Positions 8,542 through 19,017 are shown, counted from the stretch's first letter. The stretch: 64,000 nucleotides of DNA from DASQPR01 sp963797675 (GCA_963797675.1 CAWCQQ010000002.1:1984001-2048000), one strand, 5' to 3'. Notes: a model not told the origin generated them from the sequence alone. Made by a program: numbers and translations.

Positions 8542-9369
8542 ATGGCGACAGTTCACGCAAACGGGATCGACATCCACTACGTCGAGGCGGGCGACGGGCT
8601 ACCGCTGCTGCTGCTCGACAACGCAATGGTCTCCACCAACCCGGTGTGGAAGAGCCACCCGTCGGCGTACATCGGACACCTCGACACGTTCGCCGCGCAT
8701 TTCCGGACGATCATGCCGGATACCCGCGGCTCCGGCCGTACCCGGCACACTGGCGGTCCGATCAGCCACCAACTCCTCGCCGACGACGTACTGGCGATCG
8801 TCGACGCGCTCGGCCTCGACCAGCCCATGGTGTGCGGGTTCAGCGACGGCGGCGAGGTCGCCACGATTGCCGGCCTCCATCGCCCGACCACATTCCGGGC
8901 GGTCGTCAACCACGGCGGGTACGACCTGTTCGACCCCGACCCGCACGCGCCCGGCATCGCGATGACCCGGCAGATGCTCGGCGGCGCGCCGGACGCCACC
9001 GGCGTCGACTTCGCCGCGATCGACCGGCTCGCCGCGCAGGCTCCGCCGATGCGCGCGATGTTCGACCTGATGCGGGTCGACCACGACGCCGCCCAGGGCG
9101 ATGACCACTGGCGCACGGTCATGGAGTGCACGTACGACCGGATCAGTCGCCCGCACGGGCACACCGCCGGCGACCTGGCCGCACTGACCGCGCCGACGCT
9201 CGTACTGGTCGGTGATCGGGATCCGTTCTGCCCGGTCGAGGACGGCGCTCGCCTGTACCGGGCACTGCCGGCCGGTGAGTTCGCCGTCCTGCCGGGCACC
9301 GGGCACCTCATCGACCCCGCGGCGGTCGCCGCCACGATCGCCTTCCTGCGTCGCTCCACCGCGACGTGA
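8542..9369 (+). CDS. Alpha/beta hydrolase
   Basis: 275 residues, ATG start, no signal peptide. Visible fold markers: MATVHANGIDIHYVEAGDG, PDTRGSGRT, nucleophile elbow GFSDGG, acidic residue in VGDRDPFCP and final His in LPGTGHLIDP. Length and motif order fit the epoxide hydrolase/proline iminopeptidase-like group. It is divergent from the HD-GYP/LuxR gene, and the palindrome in the gap suggests that regulator controls it. The substrate cannot be inferred. Confidence 0.82.
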   Translation: MATVHANGIDIHYVEAGDGLPLLLLDNAMVSTNPVWKSHPSAYIGHLDTFAAHFRTIMPDTRGSGRTRHTGGPISHQLLADDVLAIVDALGLDQPMVCGFSDGGEVATIAGLHRPTTFRAVVNHGGYDLFDPDPHAPGIAMTRQMLGGAPDATGVDFAAIDRLAAQAPPMRAMFDLMRVDHDAAQGDDHWRTVMECTYDRISRPHGHTAGDLAALTAPTLVLVGDRDPFCPVEDGARLYRALPAGEFAVLPGTGHLIDPAAVAATIAFLRRSTAT

Positions 9370-9380
9370 CCCTCCCGGGC

Positions 9381-10256
9381 TTACCTCCAGAGGGCAGCCA
9401 CTCCGGCGGCGTGCGCCGCACCAACGGCGCGACCGGCACGGGCGGACGGCGCCCGGGTCGTCGGGGACAGCGGGTTGGTCCCGAACGCGTCGACGGAGGC
9501 CTGGTCGGCGCTGATCACGTAGACGGCGGCCGGAGCCAAAGCGGCGACCTCGGCGTCGAGGCTGCCCGAGAGCTGCGGTGCGCCATCGAGCGCGGGCCGG
9601 ATAATGAGTACGCGATCTGCCCCGGCGGCCAGGTCGGCGTTGGTCAACGATAGGACCCCACCGTCGATGTACGGGCGACCGCCGATCGTGACGGGCGGCC
9701 AGACACCGGGCACCGCGCCGCTGGCGGCGACGGCATCGAGCAGCGTGACGCCGGACTCCCGGGTGAACACGGTGAGCTCGCCGGTGCCGGCGTCCACTGC
9801 AGACAGCAGCATGCGCCGATCCGGCCACTGCTTGACCGGGAGCCTCGCGTCAATCGCGACGAGTCGCACGGCCAGATCCACGGTCGGCGCGGCCAGAGCG
9901 AACGCACCCATCCGGCGGCCGGCGTCGGCAGGGTCGGACGCATCGGCCATGATCGCGCCGTACCCGGCGAAGAGTTTGTCCCTGTCGACATCGACCTCGA
10001 TCTCGGCGGTCTCCGGCCGCAGCTGAGCGGCGTACAGGTCGTCGAGGGCGACGCCGCTGGTGATCTGCGCCGCGACCGATGAGCCGGCCGAGGTGCCGAT
10101 GATCAGGTCAGCGGCAAGGATCCGGTCGGCGAGCGCCGGGTCGACATCGGCGATTCCACGCAGAACCCCGAGTTCCCAGGCGATTCCGGCCACGCCGCCA
10201 CCGGCGAGAACGAGTGCGCGGCCGGCGGAGCTTGGCTGGGCGTACGGCACAGTCAT
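9381..10256 (-). CDS. Patatin-like phospholipase
   Basis: About 291 residues from the ATG at 10256, which has GGAGAAAGAG upstream; an in-frame ATG at 10364 would add 36 unlike residues. Motifs of the patatin family are complete: oxyanion loop AGGGVAGIAWELGVLRG near the N-terminus, nucleophile elbow GTSAGS, and the dyad aspartate in YIDGGV. The enzyme should be a cytoplasmic Ser-Asp lipid acyl hydrolase. It ends 11 nt beyond the convergent hydrolase gene. Stand-alone patatins in actinomycetes act on phospholipids or acylglycerols; the substrate here is unknown. Confidence 0.85.
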   Translation of the reverse strand: MTVPYAQPSSAGRALVLAGGGVAGIAWELGVLRGIADVDPALADRILAADLIIGTSAGSSVAAQITSGVALDDLYAAQLRPETAEIEVDVDRDKLFAGYGAIMADASDPADAGRRMGAFALAAPTVDLAVRLVAIDARLPVKQWPDRRMLLSAVDAGTGELTVFTRESGVTLLDAVAASGAVPGVWPPVTIGGRPYIDGGVLSLTNADLAAGADRVLIIRPALDGAPQLSGSLDAEVAALAPAAVYVISADQASVDAFGTNPLSPTTRAPSARAGRAVGAAHAAGVAALWR

Positions 10257-10396
10257 GGTTGGTCTCTTTCTCCATGTTTCATCAGGGCGCAGGTCCGCAG
10301 CGCTGTGCCGCGACCCCCAACCTATGTGATTCGGCCTGGTCGGGCGCCGACCGAGCATGGTCAACAGCGGGGAACGTACTCCGCTAGGATCGGATC

Positions 10397-11083
10397 GTGA
10401 TCAGGCAGTGGATCAACGGCGACTCGCTCGCGGACGGGCAGTTCTGTCTGACGTTCGACGACGGCCCCGGAGAGTCGCCCTTACACGGGCCCGGACCTCG
10501 AACGGTCGAGCTGGCAGAGTACCTCGCCGACGAAGGGGTGCCCGCAACTTTCTTCCTGTGCGGCAAGTACATCCAAGAGCTGCCACACGTGCCCGCCCGA
10601 CTTCGCGCGCTCGGCCACGTGGTTGGGAACCACACGACTACCCATCCCCACCTTCCCGACCTGGCCGCGTCCGGCGGAGACGTGGTCGGCGAGGTGGTCC
10701 GGACTGCGGACCTGCTCGGGGCGGCCGATGGTGAGAAGGTCTGGCTCCGGCCGCCGTACGGCCTATGGGATGAGCACGTTGCGGCGCTGCTGGACGCCGA
10801 GCCGGCATTGGCCGCCCACGCCGGGCCGGTGATGTGGAACGTCGGCGGCGACGACTGGAGTTTCTGGCGCGATCGGAAATCGCCTCAACAATGTGCCGAC
10901 GAGTACCTCGCGAATGCCGAGCAGCGTGGACACGGGATTGTCCTCATGCACGATTGCACCGCGGACAGTGATCAGATCAAGGCCGCAAACCGTACATACG
11001 AAACGGTACGACTGCTCCTCCCGGCGCTGCGTCAGCAGGGTTACTCGTTCGTGACCTTGGATTCGGTCCCGTCTGAGCCCTGA
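10397..11083 (+). CDS. Polysaccharide deacetylase (NodB homology domain)
   Basis: 228 residues, GTG start. The NodB metal-binding motifs are clear: TFDDGPG (catalytic and metal aspartates), GNHTTTHPH (metal histidines), RPPYG, and a late LMHD. Carbohydrate esterase family 4 enzymes remove N- or O-acetyl groups from chitin, peptidoglycan or xylan. There is no signal peptide or membrane anchor, which is unusual for a cell-wall enzyme and suggests an intracellular or non-classically exported substrate. It is divergent from the patatin gene with a 140-nt gap. Confidence 0.83.
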   Translation: MIRQWINGDSLADGQFCLTFDDGPGESPLHGPGPRTVELAEYLADEGVPATFFLCGKYIQELPHVPARLRALGHVVGNHTTTHPHLPDLAASGGDVVGEVVRTADLLGAADGEKVWLRPPYGLWDEHVAALLDAEPALAAHAGPVMWNVGGDDWSFWRDRKSPQQCADEYLANAEQRGHGIVLMHDCTADSDQIKAANRTYETVRLLLPALRQQGYSFVTLDSVPSEP

Positions 11084-11146
11084 TCTGCGGTCGTACAGAC
11101 CGGAGACGGGTGCGGTACCGTCTTGCTTCCGAACCGGGGGAGTGAG

Positions 11147-11935
11147 ATGTCTGTGATTTCCGAGCGGCCACGGTCAATCCGCCGCGCGCGCACTCTGCTG
11201 ATCACCTGCGCTACCGTGAGCGCCGCCGGCACGGCGCTCGATCTCATGGCGCTCGCTCGGTTACAGAACGCCACCCCAGGATTGATCCGGGCCGCGGTCA
11301 ACACCGACGTTGACGTGTTCGATCCGCGTGAACTGATCCCGGAGATTCGCGGGATTCTTCATCTCAGTCTGGTCGTGGCCGTGCTCGGCGTTGCGCTGCT
11401 GTCCGGGTGCGCGTACGCGCTGCGTCGTCCCTCGCAGCCGGCGCGGTTCGCCACCCAGGCCATCGCCGTACTGATGATCGGGCTGGCGAGTGTGGCACTG
11501 ACCGGCGAACCCGAGACTCTCGTGACGGCCGACGGTACGCTGCCCTCGGCGCTCAACGATGCGATCTCCCGGCTACTCCCCGGTTGGTATTCGAGCCTGG
11601 ACAGCATCGTCACCGCGGTCCAGATCGTCGGCCTCGTCGCCGTTTTCGTGTACCTGCTGCGCACCGACGCGGGTGACTACTACGCCCAGGGCGACGGCCC
11701 GGTCGTACCAAATTTGTCCGAGGTCTTGGCTGCCCGACATGAACGCCTACGCGTTCCCGCAGATCCGCCGGACGCCGACATCGACGCCAACACCGACATC
11801 GACGCCAACACCGACCTCGGCGCCGACGCGAACATCGACCTCGACGCCAATACCGACCTCGGCGCCGACGCGAACATCGACCTCGACGCCGACAGGGACA
11901 CCGAGCACGAGCTCGACGCCCCGGCCGCCGGCTGA
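11147..11935 (+). CDS. Membrane protein with Asp/Asn-rich repeat tail
   Basis: 262 residues with four predicted membrane helices: about residues 20-45, 70-92, 103-125 and 150-170. A cytoplasmic tail follows, ending in DIDANT-type repeats and a strongly acidic terminus. ATG at 11147 is preceded by GGGGGAG. The helices resemble DUF2975-like or generic actinomycete four-helix proteins, but I cannot assign a family. The tail is encoded by two 18-bp and two 42-bp direct repeats and is probably length-variable between strains. Its function is unknown. Confidence 0.62.
   Translation: MSVISERPRSIRRARTLLITCATVSAAGTALDLMALARLQNATPGLIRAAVNTDVDVFDPRELIPEIRGILHLSLVVAVLGVALLSGCAYALRRPSQPARFATQAIAVLMIGLASVALTGEPETLVTADGTLPSALNDAISRLLPGWYSSLDSIVTAVQIVGLVAVFVYLLRTDAGDYYAQGDGPVVPNLSEVLAARHERLRVPADPPDADIDANTDIDANTDLGADANIDLDANTDLGADANIDLDADRDTEHELDAPAAG
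11777..11896 (+). repeat. Tandem repeats encoding acidic tail (2 x 18 bp, 2 x 42 bp)
   Basis: Units 11777-11794 and 11795-11812 are identical 18-mers encoding DIDANT. Units 11813-11854 and 11855-11896 are near-identical 42-mers encoding a longer DLGADANIDLDA-type unit. Unit lengths are multiples of three, so gain or loss of copies keeps the frame. Confidence 0.85.
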
Positions 11936-12059
11936 ATCCGCCTGAGCGGCCGGTGCGCGTCGATAACGCGGCCATGCTGGCACCCCGACCGGACCGTCAC
12001 TGGCGTCGCTCATGGCTGGTCATCGCTTGACGCTTGCGCCGACCGGCGATCATGGTGCG

Positions 12060-12629
12060 ATGCGCCGTGTCCGTTCCAGATTCGAGGTCATGCTCGGTCT
12101 TTTCGCTTACCTCGTCGCCGCCGTTGGAGCGTTGATCATGCTCTGGGCATCGGGGCACGCATCGGTCTCTCTGGAACCGGCGGCCGGCGGGATGCTGCCG
12201 GTGGTGACCGGCCTTTTCGTACTCGGCTGCCGCCGATGGGTCTATGAGGCGACCGGTGCGGCGCTTGGACGATTCTGGTCCGGTGTCCTCGCTATCCCGG
12301 TGCTGCTGGTAGCGACGGTGATACTCGGTACGTCCGGCGTCGCGCTGAACCTGCGCTGGCGCGCCAGCGAGTCGGCGTTCCAAGCGGAGGTGTCCGCGCT
12401 GCGACGAGGTGCGCCGGTGCCGAGTTCAGTGCAGATCGGCTCGTACGCGATCGATCGGGTCGACGCAGCGGGCTCGGGCTACCTGTTCGAGGACGCGCAC
12501 GGCGGGGATCTGACCGACTGTGGTGGTGGTTTCGCGTTTCTTCCCGATGGGCCGTCGGCCGACACCGACGGTCAGGACACGTTCGGTCACCTCGATGGCG
12601 ACTGGTACACGTGGACGTGTTCCTCCTAA
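12060..12629 (+). CDS. Membrane protein of unknown function
   Basis: About 189 residues from ATG 12060 (MRRVRSRFEV); an in-frame ATG at 12012 would add 16 residues, and neither has a strong ribosome site. Three hydrophobic segments occupy roughly residues 10-30, 40-58 and 75-100. A soluble C-terminal domain of about 90 residues follows, with GGDLTDCGGGFAF and a final WTCSS whose two cysteines could pair outside the cell. The charge pattern suggests the C-terminal domain is extracytoplasmic. No family recognised. A clear hairpin lies 90 nt beyond its stop codon. Confidence 0.55.
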   Translation: MRRVRSRFEVMLGLFAYLVAAVGALIMLWASGHASVSLEPAAGGMLPVVTGLFVLGCRRWVYEATGAALGRFWSGVLAIPVLLVATVILGTSGVALNLRWRASESAFQAEVSALRRGAPVPSSVQIGSYAIDRVDAAGSGYLFEDAHGGDLTDCGGGFAFLPDGPSADTDGQDTFGHLDGDWYTWTCSS

Positions 12630-12718
12630 GGACCTGGATGTGTACGTCCGCGGGCTGCGCGGGAAGGCCGTCCAAGAAATGAGTCCTCGGCCGGCCCTAC
12701 CTCGCGCGGTACCCGGCC

Positions 12719-12740
12719 GTGCGCCGATCTGACGGCGCAC
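12719..12740. terminator. Hairpin terminator candidate
   Basis: GTGCGCCG-ATCTGA-CGGCGCAC: perfect 8-bp stem with 6-nt loop, no T-run. It lies between the membrane protein gene and the LAL regulator. Confidence 0.5.
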
Positions 12741-12779
12741 CTTGACCTACCCGCGTGGCGCTGCTGTCCTGGATAGACG

Positions 12780-15348
12780 ATGGCGCTGGCGGAACGCTCG
12801 ACTCAGCTGGACGACCTCGCTCGCGCGCTGGACCAGGCGGTGCAGGGGCGCGGCCGGACCGTGCTGCTGTCCGGCGAGGCCGGGATCGGCAAGACCAGCG
12901 TGCTGCGGGCTTTCGTGGATGCCGCGGCGAGCCATGTCCGGGTATTCGAGGGACGCTGCGACGAACTCATCACGCCGCGCGTGCTCGGGCCGTTCCGCGA
13001 CATGGCCCGCCACCACCGCGGCGTGTTCGCCGGTACGGCCGCCGACGATCGGGACGCCGTCATCGATGTCCTGATTGCCGAAATGAGTTTCCGGCAGCGG
13101 CCGGCCGTGGTGATCGTGGAGGATCTGCACTGGGCCGACCACGCCTCGCTCGACGTCGTCGGTGTGCTGGCCCGGCGGGTGCCCGACCTGCCGGCGGTGG
13201 TCATCGTCAGCTACCGCGATGCGGAGACACACGGCAACCGGCGGCTTCGGCAGCTGCTCGGATCGCTGGCCGGACCGGCCACCATCCGCATCCACCTCGA
13301 CGGCCTGTCCGATGCGGCCGTGGCCGACCTGGCCGGAGCGGCCGGACTCGATGCGCCGGCGGTCGTCACGGCAGTCGGCGGCAACCCGTTCTATCTCAGT
13401 GAGGTGATCCTGGCCGGCGGCGAGGCCGTGCCCGCGTCGGTCCGCGACGCCGTCCTGGCCCGCGTGGACAGGCTGGCCGGGCCTACGCGGGCCGCGCTGG
13501 GCCGGCTCGCCGTCGTACCGGCCGAGGTTGACGCCTGGTTGGTGCCGGGGATCATCGACAACGCTGCGGATCTGGCGCCCGCCGAGCGGTGCGGCATCCT
13601 CCGGACCGCCGGCGGCGCCCTGCGGTTCCGACACGAGATCGCCCGGCAGGTCGTCGAGTCGGCGCTGTCGGAAGCCGAGCGGATCGCCGCCCACGCTCGG
13701 GTGCTGGCCGCGCTTCGCGCCGCGGACGCGGAGGCGTCACGCCTGGTCCACCATGCCAGCGGCGCCCATGACCATCGGGCCGCCGGCCAGTTCGCCGCCA
13801 CGGCGGCGGACGATGCCGTACGCGTCGACAGCCATACGGAGGCGGTCACGTTCGCACGCCTGGCGCTGCGGTACGCACCCGATCCGTCGGCTGCCGATCG
13901 TGCGCGGCTGCATGGGATCGCGGCCGCCGGCCTGTACGCGATGAACCAATTCAGCGACGCCGTGGTGCACGCCGACCGAGCAGTCGACGCGTGGACGGTG
14001 CACGGATCGAACCCGACCGCGACGGCCGAGGCGCTGCTGCTCTCGGCCCGGCTGAGCACGCTACTGCCCGATCCACCGGCCGGCCGAGCCAAGGCACTTC
14101 GCGCCGTCGAGCTGCTCGAGCCGCTCGGGCCGAGCCGGACGCTGGCCCTCGCGTACAGCACCATGGCCGCCCAGGACACACTGCGCGGCCAGGTCGCCGA
14201 CGCCGGGCCGTGGATCGAGCGCGCACTGGCACTCGCACGGTCGACCGACAGCGCCGACGTCGAGGCGCACGCCCTCGGATATCGCGGTGTGGGGCGCTGC
14301 CTGGTCGGCGACGATGCCGGGCTGACCGACCTGCGGGCGGCCGTCGAGATCGCACAGCGGATCGGCCATGCCGATTACGTGACGGTGGCCGCGCAAAACA
14401 CCGCGGTCGTCCTGATGCGCTCGGGTCGGATGCTGGAGGCGGAGCCGTATCTCGATCTCGCCGACCGTACGGCGGTGGCCCACCGACTCGAGTCCGCGCA
14501 CTTCCGCATCGCTGCCCAGCAGTGCTACGTGGCGTCGTGGCGCGGGCAGTGGGACGTTGCCGAGACCAGGCTCCGTGAGCTGCTCGACGCTGACGTCGAC
14601 GCGGGCGCCAACGCGGTCAACCCGCTCGCCTTCCTCGGCCGGATCCTGGCCCGGCGTGGCGATCCAGCCGCCGGACCATTGATCGAGAGGGCCGAGCAGC
14701 TGGCCGCCGCCTGTGGCGAGGAACAGAAGCTCGCGGTCGCGCTCGCGGCGACAGTTGAGTGGCGGTGGCTGGCCGGTGACGCTGACGGCGTACGCGCGGC
14801 GGCCGAGCGATTCCGGTCCACCGCTGACGTCGCCCGCCACGGGTTGCTCCGCGCCGAGGTCCTCTGTCACCTGCGGCGGCTCGGCGAGACGGTCAGACCG
14901 TTCGAAGGCTGCTTCGCCGCCGTACGCCGCCAGCATCCGTGGAGACTGGGCCACCGCGGCGGCGCTGTGGCTGGAGGCCGGCAATCCGTACGAACGAGCC
15001 TGGGAACTCTGCGCCGCACCGGACCTCGACGTGGTCAGGCAGGGACTGGCCATCCTCGACCGACTGGGCGCCACGGCCGCGGCCACGATGATCCGCCGCC
15101 GGCTACGAGCCGCCGGCGTCCGCAATGTGCCGCGCGGCCCACGCGCTGCCACGCGAACGAACCTGGCCGGACTGACCGACCGGCAGCTCGACATCGTGGC
15201 GCTGCTGCGGGAGGGCTGCACGAACGGGGAGATCGCCCAGCGGCTCTACCTGTCGCAGCGCACGGTCGACAACCACGTCTCCGCCCTCCTGCGCAGGCTC
15301 GGCGTCAGTTCCCGCCGGCAGGTCCCCGATGCGCTCCGCGAAACGTAG
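12780..15348 (+). pseudogene. LAL-type (ATPase + LuxR) regulator, one frameshift near 14.9 kb
   Basis: The first frame gives an AAA/NACHT-like ATPase: Walker A GEAGIGKT at residues 32-39, Walker B VVIVEDLHWAD. A long helical TPR-like region follows to about residue 710. The frame then changes at about 14895-14930. The second frame continues with GDWATAAALWLEAGNPYERA and a complete LuxR/GerE domain (LTDRQLDIVALLREGCTNGE, LSQRTVDNHVSALLRRLGV) ending at 15348. Total length about 855 residues fits LAL regulators. The shift behaves as one extra base. Because both halves are well conserved, I suspect a sequence error rather than a dead gene. The next genes on the same strand are an aminotransferase and a methyltransferase, possible targets. 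Confidence 0.8.
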
Positions 15349-15420
15349 GTATGCGACCCGGGTAAAGTGAGTAGCAGGAACTCACGCGCCGACCCGCGTA
15401 TCGGGCCGACGATAACGGCC

Positions 15421-17050
15421 ATGACGACCTATCCGCCCGACGAACTTGCAGCGCGCATTCGCGGTGCGGTTGATCGGCGACGGCGAACTGCTCGACGGCC
15501 CGTACGGACCGCGCCGTGTCACCTACGCCGACTACACCGCGTCCGGCCGCGCGCTCACCTTCGTCGAGGACTACATCCGCCGGACGGTGCTGCCGATGTA
15601 CGCCAATACCCACTCGGAGAGCTCGGCCACCGGACGGCGGACGGCGGCGCTGCGCGAAGCAGCCCGCGCCACCATCCACCGCGCGGTCGGCGGCTCACCC
15701 GACCACGTGGTGATCTTCTGCGGCTCGGGTTCGACCGCCGCGATCGACAAACTCGCCCGGATACTCGTCCACGGCCCGGCCACTGCACGGCCGGTGGTCC
15801 TGGTCGGCCCGTACGAGCATCACTCCAACGAACTCCAGTGGCGTGAGTCGGTTGCCGATGTCGTCACCATCAGCGCGGACGACCACGGCGGTATCGACCT
15901 GACCGAGCTGCGGGAGCGGCTGGCTGCACTCGGTGGCCGCAGCACGGGTGATCGGCGCTTTCTCGGCCGCGTCCAACGTGACCGGAATCCTGTCCGACAC
16001 CGCGTCGATCTCGTCGATCCTGCACGAGCACGGCGCGCTCGCGGTGTGGGACTACACCGCCGCGGCACCGTCCGTGCGCATCGCGATGGCCGACGGGATG
16101 GACGCGGTCGTGTTCTCGCCGCACAAATTCGTCGGCGGTCCGCAGACGCCGGGAGTCCTCGTCGTCCGCCGGGACTTGATCGGCAACGAGCGTACCGAGC
16201 ACGCCAGGCGGTGGCACGATCGCGTTCGTCGATCCGGCCGGAGCGTTGTACGCCGCAGACCCGGTCGCCCGCGAGGAGGGCGGCACTCCGTCCATCGTCG
16301 AGTCGATCCGCGCCGGTGCCGCCGTCGCACTGCAGCAGGCCGTCGGCGCCGAATACATCCGGGACCGAGGCGAGCACTGGTGGCAGCAGGCCCGGCAACG
16401 CTGGAGCGCCAACCCGCACATGGAAATCCTCGGAAACCTCGACGCCCAACGGCTGCCGATCGTGTCGTTTCGCGTGCACCACGACGGCCGAGTGCTGCAC
16501 CACAACTTCGTCGTCGCGCTGCTGAACGACCTGTTCGGCATCCAGGCGCGAGGCGGATGCTCGTGCGCCGGCCCGTACGGGCATCGGCTGTTGTGCATCA
16601 CGCCACGCCGCTCGGCCGCACTGCGCGCGCAGGCGGCCCAGGGCTACCTGGGCGTCAAGCCCGGCTGGACGCGGATCAACTTCAGCTACTTCATCAGCGA
16701 CATCGTCGGCGAGTACCTGATCGATGCGGTCGACCTCGTCGCTCGACACGGTCACCGCCTGCTCACCGACTACCAATTCGACCCGTGCCGCGGAGACTGG
16801 CGGCATCGCTCGCAGTGCGTACCGGCCGACCTCGACGTCGTACGGGCGATGCTCGACCCCGAGCCGCCCGGGCCGACCGTCCCGGAGAGCGTGCTGCCGT
16901 CGCACCTCGATGAGGCCCGCACGCTGCTGCTGACCCGCCCCAACCAGCATCGAGGACGGGCCGACCGGGCTACCCGACGCGTTCGAGGATCTGCGGGACT
17001 TCCACTTGCCACCGTCGTGCGTCACTGACCACCTAGGGAGACTGTCGTGA
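15421..17050 (+). pseudogene. PLP-dependent aminotransferase class V, four frameshifts
   Basis: The protein can be followed through successive frames: MTTYPPDELAARIRGAV, then GDGELLDGPYGPRRVTYADY to about 15930, then ASNVTGILSDTASI and the PLP-lysine region FSPHKFVGGPQTPG. The next frame runs from about 16210 (GGTPSIVESIRAG, GIQARGGCSCAGPYG, TRINFSYF) and a last one gives FEDLRDFHLPPSC. All four breaks (about 15470, 15930, 16210, 16950) advance the frame by one. Motifs match the cysteine desulfurase-like class V group. Its stop codon overlaps the next GTG as GTGA, indicating translational coupling with the methyltransferase. The substrate is unknown. Confidence 0.78.
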
Positions 17051-17868
17051 CCAGCGAATACATCATGGGACACACCACCGAGGAGTATGAGCGGCTCCGC
17101 GCACAGGCCCGCATGTGGCAGCCGGCCACCGAGGCGCTCCTCGACCGTGCCGGGCTGGCCCCCGGTGCGTCGCTGCCTGGACGTGGGCTGCGGCCCGGGC
17201 GAGACCATGCGGCTGATGGCGGAACGGGTCGGCCCGCGCGGCCGGGTCGTCGGTCTGGACACCGACGCCGACCTGGGCGGAGTCGCGTTCGCGGCGCTGC
17301 GGGCGGCCGGGCACGACCAGTGCACGTACCTCGAGGGCGACGTGCGAGAGCACCGACGCCGTACCGGACCACAGCTTCGATCTTGTCTTCGGCCGCTTGA
17401 TCCTGCTGCACGTGGCCGACCCGGTAGCCGCGCTGCGGCGGATGTGGCAATGGACCGCTCCCGGCGGCCACCTGATCGTCCAGGATTACGACATGTACAG
17501 CGCGGACAGCGACCGGCCGCTGCCGATGCTCGACGAATGGAGACGGGTCTTCCTCGGCACCTACGAGGCGCTCGGCCGACCGGTGCGCCTCGGCCTGCGG
17601 CTGCCCCGCCTGCTCGCCGAGGCCGGAATCGAGCCGCCGTACGACACCGAGGTCGCCGGTCGGCTGGAGCCGCTGGCCACGGCGGGCGCGATGCTCGCGG
17701 CGACGTACCGCAGCGTCGCACCCATCGCCATTCGCCTCGGCCTGGTCACCGAGGCGCAAAGCGACGCCTTGCTGAGCGACGTCGCGACCGCGATGCGCGA
17801 CCACGGCGACGCCAGGCTTCTTGTGGCCGTTGCTGATCGGCGTTCACGTACGGCGGCCGCCGGCCTAA
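17047..17868 (+). pseudogene. SAM-dependent methyltransferase, three frameshifts
   Basis: A GTG start at 17047 lies within the GTGA overlap with the aminotransferase. Reading through shifts at about 17170, 17345 and 17812 gives an N-terminal helix (EYERLRAQARMW), the SAM motif LDVGCGPGETMRLM and the acidic loop GLDTDAD. A middle FDLVFGRLILLHV and PGGHLIVQDYD follow, and a natural ending FLWPLLIGVHVRRPPA with stop at 17866-17868. Every shift advances the frame by one. The class I Rossmann fold is clear; the substrate is not. With the LAL regulator and aminotransferase it may form a small pathway unit. Confidence 0.75.
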
Positions 17869-17924
17869 TGGCGGTTCCCAGCCGTGTGCCCTGGTGAAGG
17901 TTGGGCTCAGCGTCCCTCGGCCGG

Positions 17925-18297
17925 TCAATTGGGCCAGGAGGCCGCCACCAGCACGACACGGAATCCGTCGGGATCGGTGATCGTCACGCCAATCTGATCC
18001 CAGTACGGATTCGAGCTCGGAATAGGCCGTGACTCCGGCGTGATCGACAAGGCGATCGACCTCGCGTCGATCGCCCACGTAGAGGACGAGCAGATCCTCG
18101 GCATGCGGACTCGGTGGAACGATGTGTTCGGTTGCGGTGAATTCCAGGTGGGCGCCGGTGCCCGGCAGGTCGAGCATCACGCCGCTATAACGGTCATGAT
18201 CGGCGAATCGAGCGATCTCGGGCAGCCCAAGACCATCGCGGTAGAACGCGACCACGTCGTCCAAACGACCGGTTTGGCGAGCTATCCGTACCTGCAT
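17925..18297 (-). pseudogene. VOC/glyoxalase-like protein, one frameshift
   Basis: From ATG 18297 (GAGGATC upstream) the product reads MQVRIARQTGRLDDVVAFYRDGLGLPEI, typical of glyoxalase/bleomycin-resistance (VOC) proteins, through a metal-site-like HLEFTA. Near 18010 the frame changes, and the natural end GVTITDPDGFRVVLVAASWPN with its stop at 17925 appears in the next frame. One extra base in GAGCTCGAATCC explains it. About 123 residues matches the single-module VOC length. The reaction is unknown. Confidence 0.75.
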
Positions 18298-18357
18298 AGC
18301 GTTGATCCTCGACGACCGTCGGAGCACGTCCACGACGCCCTATGACGACCCCGGCTG

Positions 18358-18855
18358 CTATGACGCAGGTCCGGTCAGCGCTCCTCCGATCCACGTCGTG
18401 ATCTTTCCCTGGCCTTTGCCGAACGACATCCGGATGGCGTTGACCAGGCCGAGCTGCGCCAGCGCGGTCGGTCGCATCGCGGCTTCGAACTCCTCGTCGG
18501 TTAACGCGTCCGTACGCGCATCGACGCTCGTCAGCTCCAGGAATCCGTTGATGGCGGTGCCGAAGTTCTCGATCTCGGTCGCCACGGCTGCCGGCGCCAC
18601 CAGGCTGGCCGATATCAACGCCGCACTCCACACCGCCCAGTCGTAGTCCCAATGGGTCTTCAGCCAGTGGGCTCGTTTGAGGATCACGACGAACGTCGCG
18701 TACTGGGCGAGCATCTCCTGGTAGGCGACCAGCTGCTTGTCGCGCAGCCAATGCCGGTCCTGAGCCCGGCGGGTAAGAACAGCGCCGAGCGCCACGCCGA
18801 CAACGACCGACAGCGCACCGCCCGCAGTGGTCAGAACCGTCTCGATCGCCGCCAT
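18358..18855 (-). CDS. Small membrane-anchored protein of unknown function
   Basis: 165 residues starting MAAIETVLTTAGGALSVVVGVALGAVLTRRAQDR: one N-terminal membrane helix followed by positive charges, then a cytoplasmic, mostly helical domain rich in Trp and Ala (HWLKTHWDYDWAVW). A conserved-looking end FGKGQGKITTWIGG follows. This arrangement is common in actinomycete proteins annotated only as hypothetical. No catalytic motif is seen. It follows the VOC gene region on the same strand after about 60 nt, in the sense of being upstream of it. Confidence 0.6.
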   Translation of the reverse strand: MAAIETVLTTAGGALSVVVGVALGAVLTRRAQDRHWLRDKQLVAYQEMLAQYATFVVILKRAHWLKTHWDYDWAVWSAALISASLVAPAAVATEIENFGTAINGFLELTSVDARTDALTDEEFEAAMRPTALAQLGLVNAIRMSFGKGQGKITTWIGGALTGPAS

Positions 18856-19017
18856 CGATCTATCGTGGGCTATGCCAACCGTGAGTTCAACCCACTGGGA
18901 TTCGATCTGAGCGAATTCGTCTCGGCCCGAACGTCGGCATGGGGGACTTCGTCGTGCGACTGTCGACTGTGTGACATGCCGGTACGTGGACGTACGGCCG
19001 GCACATAGTTTGTGTCT

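Noticed and set aside
11777..11896. Tandem repeats as a CRISPR array
   Set aside because: Units are contiguous, without spacers, and encode an in-frame protein tail.
15820..17721. 633-residue open frame on the minus strand opposite the aminotransferase and methyltransferase genes
   Set aside because: Arg/Pro/Ser-rich shadow of high-GC coding sequence; no family motif, and the plus strand carries clear enzyme motifs.
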